Shown: positions 9,027-16,662 of the stretch, one piece after another
Numbering within the stretch: position 1 is the stretch's first letter
Layout: every line of letters starts with the position of its first letter
Source of the DNA: Sphingomonadales bacterium
GTDB taxonomy: Bacteria > Pseudomonadota > Alphaproteobacteria > Sphingomonadales > Sphingomonadaceae
Direction of reading: 5' to 3'
Assembly: GCA_027483465.1 (NCBI GenBank)
Contig: JAIXUQ010000092.1
Location: forward strand, 1-49,567
Length of the DNA: 49,567 nt
Notes under the pieces: model-generated
Told to the model about the DNA's origin: nothing
The model's input: the letters and a program-made list of their open reading frames with translations, nothing else
Databases searched by the model: none
Made by a program: the position numbers and the translations under genes

Positions 9027-9519
9027 GTGGGTGATCGACACAAATGTTCCAATCGTAGCGAATGGCGCAACTCTCACTCCAGGCGCACGTTCACCAACTG
9101 CGGCCTGTAGAGAGTCAGCGGTGCGGTTCCTACTCCACGTGGTTACCAAAGATGTGGTGCTCATTGATCACGCGGGTAGCATACTGGCCGAGTACAGGAG
9201 ATACCTTAGCCCTAGGGGCCAACCCGGCGTCGGGGATCGGTTCTACCAAACCGTGCTGCAAAGCTCTCCGCTCCGAGTGCGTCGCGTCGATCTGCCTCGT
9301 CGAGACGACGGCGAGTTCGCAAGTCTTCCCGAGCCTCTAATCGCAGCAGACTTTGATCCAAGTGATCGGAAGTTTGCGGCGCTCGCTCACCAAGAGACAG
9401 CGCCTGTTGCAAATGCGACTGACAGTGACTGGATTATTCACAGCGCAACCCTCGCGGCCACTGGCGTTGACGTGCGCAACATTTGCGGATGCGACCGAGC
9501 CATCTGGTTCACAGACTAG
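9019..9519 (+). CDS. PIN-domain-like ribonuclease, partner of the upstream ATPase
   Basis: A 166-residue protein whose N-terminus reads MAEWVIDTNVPI, with Asp7 at the first PIN acidic position. Candidate further metal ligands are Glu58 (ILAEYRRYL), Asp116 (DPSDRKFAALA) and Asp135 or Asp137 (ATDSDW), which fits the PIN arrangement of D, E, D, D on a Rossmann-like fold. PIN nucleases cut RNA, often tRNA or mRNA. Here the gene starts inside the ATPase gene, so the two proteins are almost certainly made together. No antitoxin-like small gene is adjacent, unlike VapBC. The length is slightly above the usual ~130-150 residues. The function as the effector of a two-gene system is inferred from the coupling. 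Confidence 0.75.
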   Translation: MAEWVIDTNVPIVANGATLTPGARSPTAACRESAVRFLLHVVTKDVVLIDHAGSILAEYRRYLSPRGQPGVGDRFYQTVLQSSPLRVRRVDLPRRDDGEFASLPEPLIAADFDPSDRKFAALAHQETAPVANATDSDWIIHSATLAATGVDVRNICGCDRAIWFTD

Positions 9520-9559
9520 TGATCAGCTAAAGAGCAAGCTGGCTGAAGGTTGCCAAGTC

Positions 9560-9724
9560 CCTCACCCCAAAGGGGCACCCGCGCCCCCGCGTGGCGCACC
9601 ACCACACCTTCCAGTACCAGATCGAGCAGCACGCTGGCCACCTGGGCGGCAGGGAGGGCGGAGAGGCGGAAGAGATCGTCAATCGGGGTCTGCCTGGGGG
9701 AGAACGAGGGCATCGAGCGGGCGC
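9560..9724 (-). pseudogene. Decayed duplicate of the dprA 3' end (winged-helix domain)
   Basis: On the minus strand this segment encodes TPIDDLFRLSALPAAQVASV and LVLEGVVVRHAGARV, nearly the same as the C-terminal winged-helix domain of the intact DprA at 10457-11548 (APIDDLIRLTALPAAQVASV). The DNA match runs over roughly 160 bp with scattered substitutions, stops abruptly near 9724 next to the DUF6883 stop codon, and degenerates near 9563, where the reading continues past the normal dprA stop. No start codon or DprA core precedes it. It is a fragment left by insertion or homologous recombination in the dprA-topA interval. Confidence 0.85.
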
Positions 9725-10057
9725 TCACGCGCCGCGTGGATAGGCCGTCACCAGGCGCGGCCGGTCATCGCCCGCATCCATGATCCACACGCTGGTGATG
9801 CAGGGGTCGCGGCCATCGGGGGAGGCGAGGGCGCAGTGCACGATGAATTTGCGGCCGTGTGGGCTGGCCTGTTCGTGGGCCACCGGGTGGCGCTGCGGGT
9901 GATCGGCGAGGCTGGCTGCCAATTTTTCGGCCGCAAAGCCGTGATCACGGAAAAAGCGCGCCTTGCCGCCGTTCTGAGGATGGGCAGGATTGAGCAGATA
10001 GGCGCTGATCTTGTGCGGATCGACGAAGGCGGTATCCGCGCCGGGGAGCCGGCTCAT
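9725..10057 (-). CDS. DUF6883 domain protein
   Basis: A 110-residue protein starting MSRLPGADTAFVDPHKISAY. The pattern of conserved residues (YLLNPAHPxxGGKARFF, then SVWIMDAGDDRPRLVTAYP) matches, from memory, the uncharacterised DUF6883 family. The start is chosen because its ATG overlaps the stop of the upstream DUF4926 gene (ATGA). The two form a small minus-strand operon. No catalytic motif is obvious. Such pairs occur in variable regions, and a toxin/immunity or toxin/antitoxin role is possible but unproven. It ends exactly where the dprA fragment begins. Confidence 0.65.
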   Translation of the reverse strand: MSRLPGADTAFVDPHKISAYLLNPAHPQNGGKARFFRDHGFAAEKLAASLADHPQRHPVAHEQASPHGRKFIVHCALASPDGRDPCITSVWIMDAGDDRPRLVTAYPRGA

Positions 10058-10269
10058 GCCAGTTGAGCAAGTTCCACCGTCACCACGGCGTGCACGGGTT
10101 TGAGGAATTCCACCTCGCACGCCTTGCCGTCGGCATAGACCGCGACCACCACGCCTTCGGCTCCGGCGGGGATGGTGATGCCATCGGCCGTCACGTCCAC
10201 ACGCAGCCTCACCGGGTCAAGCTCGACCGGTGCGGCCCGGTGACGGGTGGGGAAATGGGCGACGTTCAT
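10054..10269 (-). CDS. DUF4926 domain small protein
   Basis: A 71-residue protein; the C-terminal 45 residues (ITIPAGAEGVVVAVYADGKA then CEVEFLKP) look like DUF4926, a small beta-rich domain of unknown function that usually reads G..GTVVxVY.dG..yeVEF. It is co-directional with, and overlaps by 4 bp, the DUF6883 gene. A longer reading frame upstream has no good start, and the Met at 10269 lies just downstream of the palindrome pair. DUF4926 genes often sit beside small nuclease-like or toxin-like genes, so it may be an immunity or antitoxin partner. That is inference. Confidence 0.6.
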   Translation of the reverse strand: MNVAHFPTRHRAAPVELDPVRLRVDVTADGITIPAGAEGVVVAVYADGKACEVEFLKPVHAVVTVELAQLA

Positions 10270-10320
10270 GGCACCTGTATAGCACGGGCGACAGGGACAG
10301 GCCAAATGCCCACCACCCGC

Positions 10321-10421
10321 CGTCATGCTGAACCTGTTTCGGCAGCCATGGGCGTTTGCCTCTGCGGGCGGGCATCGCGGGGCGCTGGTGCCATGGATGC
10401 TGAAACAAGTTCAGCATGACG
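10321..10421. repeat. Pair of inverted REP-like palindromes
   Basis: The left arm 10321-10351 and right arm 10391-10421 are 31 nt each and inversely complementary with three mismatches. Each arm also contains its own short hairpin (right arm read in reverse: GCTGAA-CTTGT-TTCAGC). The spacer is 39 bp. The arrangement is like a BIME of two facing REP units. It lies 35 bp beyond the dprA stop and could stabilise the dprA mRNA end or serve as an insertion hotspot. Confidence 0.85.
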
Positions 10422-10456
10422 GGGGACGGGAGGGCCGGGCGCAGGCGTTGCCCCCC

Positions 10457-11548
10457 TCACCCCAACGCCACCCGCGCGCCGGCATGGCGGACGATGATGC
10501 CTTCCAGTTCCAGATCGAGCAGCACGCTGGCCACCTGGGCGGCGGGGAGGGCGGTGAGGCGGATGAGATCGTCGATGGGGGCGGGGGTGGGGGAGAGGAG
10601 CGGGAGGAGGCGGGCGCGGGCGCTGCTGTCATCCTCGGCCGGGGTGAAGGGTTCGGGCAGGGCTTCGGCCACCTGGAAGACATGGCGCGGCTGCCCGGCC
10701 AGGGTGGAGAGCGCCTCCAGCACGTCGGCCGCGCTCTGGATCAGGGTGGCGCCTTCGCGGATGAGGAGGTTGCAGCCCTGTGCGCGCGGATCGAGCGGGC
10801 TGCCGGGCACGGCCATCACCTCCCGCCCCAGATCGGCCGCCACGCGCGCCGTGATCAGGCTGCCGGATTTGGGCGCGCCTTCCACCACCAGCGTGCCGGC
10901 GCTGAGGCCGGCGATGATGCGGTTGCGGCGCGGGAAGTGGCGGGCCTGCGGCTCCGTGCCCGGCGGCTGTTCGGCCAGCACCAGGCCGTGGGCGGCGATG
11001 CGCGCCATCAGATCGGCATGATCGGGCGGATAGGGCACATCGATGCCGCCGGCGATCACCGCGATGGTGCCGCGCGCCAGGGCGCCTTCGTGGGCGGCGG
11101 CATCGATGCCGCGCGCCAGGCCGGAGACGACGACCAGATCCGCCTCGGCCAGATCGATGGCCAGTTGCCGGGCAAAGCGCGTGCCGGCGGCGCTGGCATT
11201 GCGGGCGCCCACGATCGCCACCGCCGGCCGATCAAGCAGGCCGGTATCGCCCAGCGCATAGAGCAGCGGCGGCGCGGTTTCGGTGCCGGCCAGCAGCGCC
11301 GGATATTCGGGCGTGCCGATGAACAGCGGGGTGGCGCCCAGCCGCGCCGCCTCGGCCAGTTCGGCGGCGCAGGGCTCTTCAGGGGCGATGCGCAGCGCCC
11401 GGTTGCCGCGCCGGGCCAGATCGGGCAGCGCGGCCAGCGCGGCTGCCGCGTCACCAAAGCGGGCGATGAGCTGGCGATAGGTGATGGGGCCGATCGAATC
11501 GGTGCGGATCAGCCGCACGCGCGAAACGGCATCGGCCGGCAGGCTCAT
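10457..11548 (-). CDS. dprA: DNA-processing protein DprA
   Basis: A 363-residue DprA/Smf, which loads RecA on incoming single-stranded DNA during transformation. The ATG at 11548 overlaps the plsY stop (ATGA) and gives MSLPADAVSRVRLIRTDSIG. Order: N-terminal SAM-like helices (about 1-75), Rossmann-like core with VAIVGARNASAAG and VVSGLARGIDAAAHEGAL, FPRRNRIIAGLS, then a C-terminal winged-helix domain (about 300-360). It is complete. The frame upstream of this Met lies inside plsY and is not translated. A diverged copy of its 3' end lies at 9560-9724. Confidence 0.95.
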   Translation of the reverse strand: MSLPADAVSRVRLIRTDSIGPITYRQLIARFGDAAAALAALPDLARRGNRALRIAPEEPCAAELAEAARLGATPLFIGTPEYPALLAGTETAPPLLYALGDTGLLDRPAVAIVGARNASAAGTRFARQLAIDLAEADLVVVSGLARGIDAAAHEGALARGTIAVIAGGIDVPYPPDHADLMARIAAHGLVLAEQPPGTEPQARHFPRRNRIIAGLSAGTLVVEGAPKSGSLITARVAADLGREVMAVPGSPLDPRAQGCNLLIREGATLIQSAADVLEALSTLAGQPRHVFQVAEALPEPFTPAEDDSSARARLLPLLSPTPAPIDDLIRLTALPAAQVASVLLDLELEGIIVRHAGARVALG

Positions 11549-12147
11549 CTGGCCTTTTGCCCGATGCGTGATTCGGTGCCGCAGGCCAGGCGCTTCAGAT
11601 TGTCCCGATGCTGGAAGATCAGCAGGGCGGCGAGGAGGGCGAGGTGCGCCGCCCAGCCCGGCCCGCCGGCATGGGCGTGGAACCACACCGCCACCGGGCA
11701 GGCCAGCGCCGCCAGCATGCCGCCCACGCTGCTGTAGCGGGTGGCCAGCGCGCCGAGCAGCCACACCGCCAGCGCGATGGCGCCGGCGATGGGCGCGGCG
11801 GCCACGGTGATGCCCAGGATGGTGGCCACGCCCTTGCCGCCGCGAAAGCGCAGCCAGACCGGGAAGCAATGGCCGATGAAGGCGGCGACCCCGGCCATGA
11901 TGGCGGCCATCTCCCCGCCCAGATGGCGGCCGATCAGCACGGCGGCGGCGCCCTTGCCGGCATCAAGCAGCAGGGTGGCGGCGGCCAGCCCCTTGTTGCC
12001 GGTGCGCAGCACGTTGGTGGTGCCGATGTTGCCGCTGCCGACCTGGCGGATATCAATGCCCACCAGCCGGGTGAGCAGCAGGCCGAAGGGGATGGCGCCC
12101 AGCGCATAGCCGATGGCGGCGGCAATCCAGCTCAGTTGATCGGTCAT
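11545..12147 (-). CDS. plsY: Glycerol-3-phosphate acyltransferase PlsY
   Basis: A 200-residue integral membrane enzyme that transfers the acyl group of acyl-phosphate to sn-glycerol-3-phosphate, the first step of phospholipid synthesis. The conserved family motifs are visible: GSGNIGTTNVLRTGNKGLA near residue 36 and GHCFPVWLRFRGGKGVATILG near residue 92, with about five hydrophobic segments. It heads the minus-strand plsY-dprA unit and overlaps dprA by 4 bp. The divergent amidohydrolase gene starts 78 bp away. Confidence 0.96.
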   Translation of the reverse strand: MTDQLSWIAAAIGYALGAIPFGLLLTRLVGIDIRQVGSGNIGTTNVLRTGNKGLAAATLLLDAGKGAAAVLIGRHLGGEMAAIMAGVAAFIGHCFPVWLRFRGGKGVATILGITVAAAPIAGAIALAVWLLGALATRYSSVGGMLAALACPVAVWFHAHAGGPGWAAHLALLAALLIFQHRDNLKRLACGTESRIGQKAR

Positions 12148-12225
12148 GCGCGGCAGCGTAGCGGGGCGGCGCGGGCGCGTCTATGCTGCCGCACGTTGAT
12201 GATGTGGGCCCGGGGGGGACATGAG

Positions 12226-13869
12226 ATGAAGCGCCTGTTTGCGATTGCGGTGGCCCTGCTGGCCAGTGCCGCCGGGGCCCAGATGGCCGGCCAGATGAAG
12301 ACCAGCGCGCCGCGCGATCCGGCGCTGGCGGCCGGGCCGTATGAACTGCTGGTGATCCGGGGGGTGACGATCATTCCGGGCAACGGTGGCCCGCCCTATG
12401 GCCCGGCCGACATCATCATCAACCAGGGCCGGATCACCGATATCCGCAGCGCCGGAACCCCGGGCCTGCCGATGGCCGCCAATCGCCCGCCAGCCGTCAC
12501 CACGGCCCCCGGCGCCGTCACCGGGGGCCAATTTGCGGCCACCGTGCGCCAGATTGATGCCACCGGCATGTATGTGTTGCCGGGCTTTGTGGACATGCAC
12601 GGCCACCAGGGGGACATCTTCAAGATGAACGACCCCGATTATGCGTGGAAGCTGTGGCTGGCGCACGGGGTGACGACGCTGCGGGGGATTCCGCTGTATG
12701 GCGGGGATGCGGCGCGGGCGCTGGCCGACAAGAAACGGGCCGCCGCCGGCGAGATCATGAGCCCGAGGCTCTATGTTTATCAAACACTTGGCAGCGGCGC
12801 CAACGCCGGGTGGAAGGGCGGCCGGGTGTTGACTGCGGAAAAGGCGCGCGAATGGGTGCGCTGGGCCGCAAGTGCTGGAATTGATGGGATAAAATTCTTC
12901 AACCGGGGCGATGAAACGCCCGAGATTGACCGCGCCGCCATCGACGAGGCGAAGAAGCTGGGCCTGGGCACGGTGGCGCATCTGTCGCAAACCAACATCG
13001 CCGAATTCAACGCCCGCGATGCCGCCGCCGCCGGACTGGGCACCATCACCCATTTTTACGGGCATTTTGAAAGCCTTCTGGACGGCAGGCGGGTGCAGGA
13101 CACGGCGCCGGACTATAATTTCAACGACGAGCAGAAGCGGTTTGGCGGGATTGCCGAAATCTGGGACCAGATCCACCCGCCGGGCAGCGCTGAATGGGTG
13201 GAGTATCTGAAAACACAGAAGAAAACCGGGGTGAATTTCGATCCCACCTTCAATATCTACAGCGCCAGCCGCGATCTGATGCGGGCGCAGCGGGCGGAAT
13301 GGCATGACCGTTATACACTGCCCAGCCTGGCCCGGTTTTTCGAATCCAACCGCGACAACCACGGCAGCTATTTCTTTGAATGGACCAGCGAGCGCGAATA
13401 TGAATGGCGCCGTTTCTACACGCGCTATATGCAATTGGTGAATGATTACAAGAATATGGGTGGGCGGGTGACAACGGGGAGCGACCCCGGCTTCATCTGG
13501 CAGACCTGGGGTTTCGGCTATATCCTTGAACTGGAACTGCTGCGGGAAGCCGGCTTTGCGCCGCTGGAAGTGATCCAGGCCGCCACCATCAACGGCGCCC
13601 GCACCCTGGAGGAACCCAAGGGCCGCGAACCGGATTTCGGCCTGATCCGGGTGGGCATGCGGGCCGACCTGATCATCGTGCCGGAAAACCCGCTGGCCAA
13701 TCTGAAGACCCTCTATGGCACTGGATTTGCTCGACTTGATGAGGAAACGCAGAAGACGGTGGTGAAGGGTGGCATCCGTTGGACCATCCGCGATGGCATC
13801 GTGCACGACGTGCCGGCGATATTGAAGAACGTGGCCGATCAGGTGGCGGCGGCCAAGGCGGCGCCATGA
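12226..13869 (+). CDS. Exported amidohydrolase-family protein
   Basis: A 547-residue amidohydrolase (imidazolonepropionase/dihydroorotase-like superfamily). The chosen ATG gives a signal peptide ending ASAAGAQ. A composite-domain start (VIRGVTIIPGNGG) precedes the metal motif GFVDMHGHQ. Later metal-ligand candidates are VAHLSQTN, THFYGHF and TTGSDPG. It ends with the family-typical DLIIVPENPLANL. The first metal motif is HGH rather than the more common HxH with Thr. The substrate cannot be read from the sequence. The stop overlaps the start of the next gene (ATGA), so expression is coupled to the 2-hydroxyacid dehydrogenase. Confidence 0.85.
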   Translation: MKRLFAIAVALLASAAGAQMAGQMKTSAPRDPALAAGPYELLVIRGVTIIPGNGGPPYGPADIIINQGRITDIRSAGTPGLPMAANRPPAVTTAPGAVTGGQFAATVRQIDATGMYVLPGFVDMHGHQGDIFKMNDPDYAWKLWLAHGVTTLRGIPLYGGDAARALADKKRAAAGEIMSPRLYVYQTLGSGANAGWKGGRVLTAEKAREWVRWAASAGIDGIKFFNRGDETPEIDRAAIDEAKKLGLGTVAHLSQTNIAEFNARDAAAAGLGTITHFYGHFESLLDGRRVQDTAPDYNFNDEQKRFGGIAEIWDQIHPPGSAEWVEYLKTQKKTGVNFDPTFNIYSASRDLMRAQRAEWHDRYTLPSLARFFESNRDNHGSYFFEWTSEREYEWRRFYTRYMQLVNDYKNMGGRVTTGSDPGFIWQTWGFGYILELELLREAGFAPLEVIQAATINGARTLEEPKGREPDFGLIRVGMRADLIIVPENPLANLKTLYGTGFARLDEETQKTVVKGGIRWTIRDGIVHDVPAILKNVADQVAAAKAAP

Positions 13870-14981
13870 CCCCGGCCAATGTGAGCGATTACCGGGCGCT
13901 CAGCGCCAGGCGGGTGCCGCGGTTCCTGTTCGATTATGTCGATGGCGGCAGCTATGCCGAAACCACGCTGGCGCGCAATCTGGCTGATCTGGAAAATGTG
14001 GTTCTGGATCAACGGGTCATGGTGGATGTTTCGGCCATTGATACCCGCGTCACGCTGTTGGGCCAGGCGCTTGCGATGCCGGTGATCCTGGCACCGGTGG
14101 GGTTGGCTGGCCTGCATGCCCGGCGCGGCGAGGTGCAGGCCTGGCGCGCCGCCCGCGCCGCCGGGATTGCCATGGCGCTATCCACCGTGTCGGTGTGCAG
14201 CCTGGCCGAAGTCACCGCCGGCGGCGGTGCGGCGCCGTGGTTCCAGCTCTATCTGGTGAAGGATCGCGGCGCCAACGCGGCGCTGATCGCCGCCGCGCGC
14301 GACCAGGGGGCGCCGGCGCTGGTGCTGACCGTGGACCTGCCGGTGCCGGGCGCGCGCTATCGCGATGTGCGCTCCAGCCTGACAGGAGCGCCGGGCCTGG
14401 CCGGCCAGTTGCACAGGGCGGCGCAGGTGGCGGCGCGGCCGCGATGGGCGCTGGATGTGGGCCTGGCCGGTGGGCCGGTGGCGATGGGCAATCTCACGCA
14501 GTTGGTTGGCGCCCGCGCGCCGCTGAGCGACTATCTCGGCTGGATTGCGCGGAATTTCGACGCCAGCGCCGATTGGGACAGCCTGGCCTGGGTGCGCTCG
14601 CTGTGGCCAGGGCCCTTGATTGTGAAGGGCATTTTGCATCCGGATGATGCCGCGCTGGCCTTCCGCCATGGCGCTGATGCCGTTGTGGTTTCCAATCACG
14701 GCGGGCGGCAGCTGGATGGTGCGGTTTCCGCCGTGCGGGCCCTGCCGGCGATTCTGGACCGGTTGGGCGGGGCCATTCCCGTGCTGGCCGATGGCGGGGT
14801 GCGATCGGGGCTGGACGTGCTGCGCTATCGCAGCCTTGGTGCCAGTGCCGTGCTGATCGGGCGGCCCTGGGTGTGGGCGCTGGGCGGGCGTGGAGAGGCC
14901 GGCGTGGCCGATGTGCTGGCGATGCTGCGCGCAGAGTTGAAGGCTGCGATGGCGCTGACAGGTCGCACCCGGCTGGCCTGA
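13866..14981 (+). CDS. FMN-dependent alpha-hydroxy-acid dehydrogenase (LldD-like)
   Basis: A 371-residue TIM-barrel flavoenzyme of the L-lactate/glycolate/mandelate oxidising family. Visible motifs: FLFDYVDGGSYAE near residue 19, ALSTVSVCSLAEV, FQLYLVKDRG, and the catalytic-His and FMN region VSNHGGRQLDG followed by VLADGGVRSGLDVLRY. It oxidises an L-2-hydroxyacid to a 2-oxoacid; lactate is the commonest substrate, but mandelate or a longer acid is possible. The start overlaps the amidohydrolase stop. No signal peptide is present, so it acts on the cytoplasmic side, probably at the membrane. Confidence 0.88.
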   Translation: MTPANVSDYRALSARRVPRFLFDYVDGGSYAETTLARNLADLENVVLDQRVMVDVSAIDTRVTLLGQALAMPVILAPVGLAGLHARRGEVQAWRAARAAGIAMALSTVSVCSLAEVTAGGGAAPWFQLYLVKDRGANAALIAAARDQGAPALVLTVDLPVPGARYRDVRSSLTGAPGLAGQLHRAAQVAARPRWALDVGLAGGPVAMGNLTQLVGARAPLSDYLGWIARNFDASADWDSLAWVRSLWPGPLIVKGILHPDDAALAFRHGADAVVVSNHGGRQLDGAVSAVRALPAILDRLGGAIPVLADGGVRSGLDVLRYRSLGASAVLIGRPWVWALGGRGEAGVADVLAMLRAELKAAMALTGRTRLA

Positions 14982-15009
14982 TCGGAAAAGAGCCTGTATC
15001 GCGGCCGTC

Positions 15010-16662
15010 ATGACCAACCGGCTGATCATTGCCCTTGCCCAGTTGAACGCGCGTGTGGGCGGCCTTGTGGCCAATGCCGATGCCATCCTGCTGGCCCGCG
15101 CGGCGGCCGCAGGCGCCGATCTGCTGGTCACGCCCGAACTGTCCGTGGTTGGCTATCCACCCGAGGATCTCGTGCTGAAACCCGCGCTGGTGGCGGCGGC
15201 ACGGGCACAGGTGGACCGGCTGGCAGCCGCAACCGCTGATGGCGGCCCGGCGCTGCTGGTGGGAGCCCCATGGGCGGAAGGCGATGCCCTCTACAATGCC
15301 ATGCTGCTGCTGGATGGCGGGCGCATTACCGGCATCACCCGCAAGCATGACCTGCCCAATTACGGCACATTTGATGAAAAGCGTCTGTTCACGCCCGGGC
15401 CGCTGCCGGGCCCGCTGGCGTTTCGCGGTGTCCGCATCGGCGTTCCGGTTTGTGAGGACATGTGGTGGCCCGATGTGTGCGAGTGCCTGGCCGAAACCGG
15501 CGCGGAATTGCTGATCGTGCCGAACGGCAGCCCCTATGAGGTGGGCAAGGATGATCGCCGCCTGTCGCTGGCCGTCACCCGCGTGACCGAAACCGGCCTG
15601 CCGCTGGTCTATCTCAATCGGGTGGGCGGGCAGGATGAGCTGGTGTTCGACGGTGCGTCCTTCGTGCTCAATGCCGATCGCAGCCTGGCGCACCAGCTGC
15701 CCGAATGGGATGAAGTTGTTTGCCTGACCGAGTGGACCCGGGGTGATCGCGGCTGGCACTGCGCGGCTGGGTCAGTTGCCAAGGCTGATGCACATCCGGC
15801 CGATGTCTATCATGCGATGCTGGTGGGCCTGCGCGATTATGTGAACCGCAACGGTTTTCCGGGTGTGGTGCTGGGCCTTTCGGGCGGGATCGATTCCGCC
15901 CTGTCGGCTGCGGTGGCGGTGGACGCGCTTGGCGCTGACCGTGTGTGGTGCGTGATGCTGCCCAGTCCCTTCACCAGCCAGGACAGCCTGGACGACGCCG
16001 CGGAATGCGCCCACCTGCTCGGCTGCCGCCTGGACACGGTTCGGATCGAGCCGGCCATGCAGGCGTTTGATGCCATGCTGGCACCGCTGTTTGCCGGCCG
16101 GCCGCGCGATCTGGCAGAGGAGAATATCCAGTCCCGCATCCGCGGCCTGGCGCTGATGGGTCTTTCGAACAAATTTGGCCCGATGCTGCTGACAACGGGC
16201 AACAAGAGCGAGATGAGTGTGGGCTATGCCACCATCTATGGTGACATGGCCGGTGGCTATTCGGTGCTGAAAGACTTGTACAAGACGACGGTCTTTGAGG
16301 TGAGCGCGTGGCGCAATGCCAACCGGCCGAGACTGGGATTGGGCCCGGCCGGTCCGGTCATGCCCAACCGGGTGATCACCAAGCCCCCATCGGCCGAACT
16401 GCGCGAGAACCAGACCGATCAGGACAGTTTGCCGCCCTATGACGTGCTTGATTCGATCCTGCACGGCCTGGTGGAGCAGGAGAAATCCGCCACCGATCTG
16501 ATTGCCGCCGGCATGGATGCCGCCACGGTGGCGCGGGTGGAACGCCTGCTCTACGTCGCCGAATACAAGCGCCGCCAGGCACCGCCGGGTGTGAAGATCG
16601 GCCGGCGCAACTTTGGGCGCGACCGCCGCTATCCGATCAGCAACGATTTCCGCACCGCCTGA
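15010..16662 (+). CDS. nadE: Glutamine-dependent NAD+ synthetase
   Basis: A 550-residue two-domain enzyme that amidates nicotinic acid adenine dinucleotide to NAD+. The N-terminal nitrilase-type glutaminase has the triad Glu43 (TPELSVVG), Lys112 (KHDLPNYGTFDEKR) and Cys148 (VPVCEDMWWP). The C-terminal synthetase domain has the PP-loop LGLSGGIDSALSAAVA and TTGNKSEMSVGYATIYGDM. Length is normal. The stop shares a base with the next start (TGATG). Confidence 0.97.
   Translation: MTNRLIIALAQLNARVGGLVANADAILLARAAAAGADLLVTPELSVVGYPPEDLVLKPALVAAARAQVDRLAAATADGGPALLVGAPWAEGDALYNAMLLLDGGRITGITRKHDLPNYGTFDEKRLFTPGPLPGPLAFRGVRIGVPVCEDMWWPDVCECLAETGAELLIVPNGSPYEVGKDDRRLSLAVTRVTETGLPLVYLNRVGGQDELVFDGASFVLNADRSLAHQLPEWDEVVCLTEWTRGDRGWHCAAGSVAKADAHPADVYHAMLVGLRDYVNRNGFPGVVLGLSGGIDSALSAAVAVDALGADRVWCVMLPSPFTSQDSLDDAAECAHLLGCRLDTVRIEPAMQAFDAMLAPLFAGRPRDLAEENIQSRIRGLALMGLSNKFGPMLLTTGNKSEMSVGYATIYGDMAGGYSVLKDLYKTTVFEVSAWRNANRPRLGLGPAGPVMPNRVITKPPSAELRENQTDQDSLPPYDVLDSILHGLVEQEKSATDLIAAGMDAATVARVERLLYVAEYKRRQAPPGVKIGRRNFGRDRRYPISNDFRTA

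Noticed and set aside
12181-13806. Minus-strand open frame of 541 codons opposite the amidohydrolase
   Set aside because: A shadow of a gene whose metal-binding motifs are clear; its own translation has no motif.
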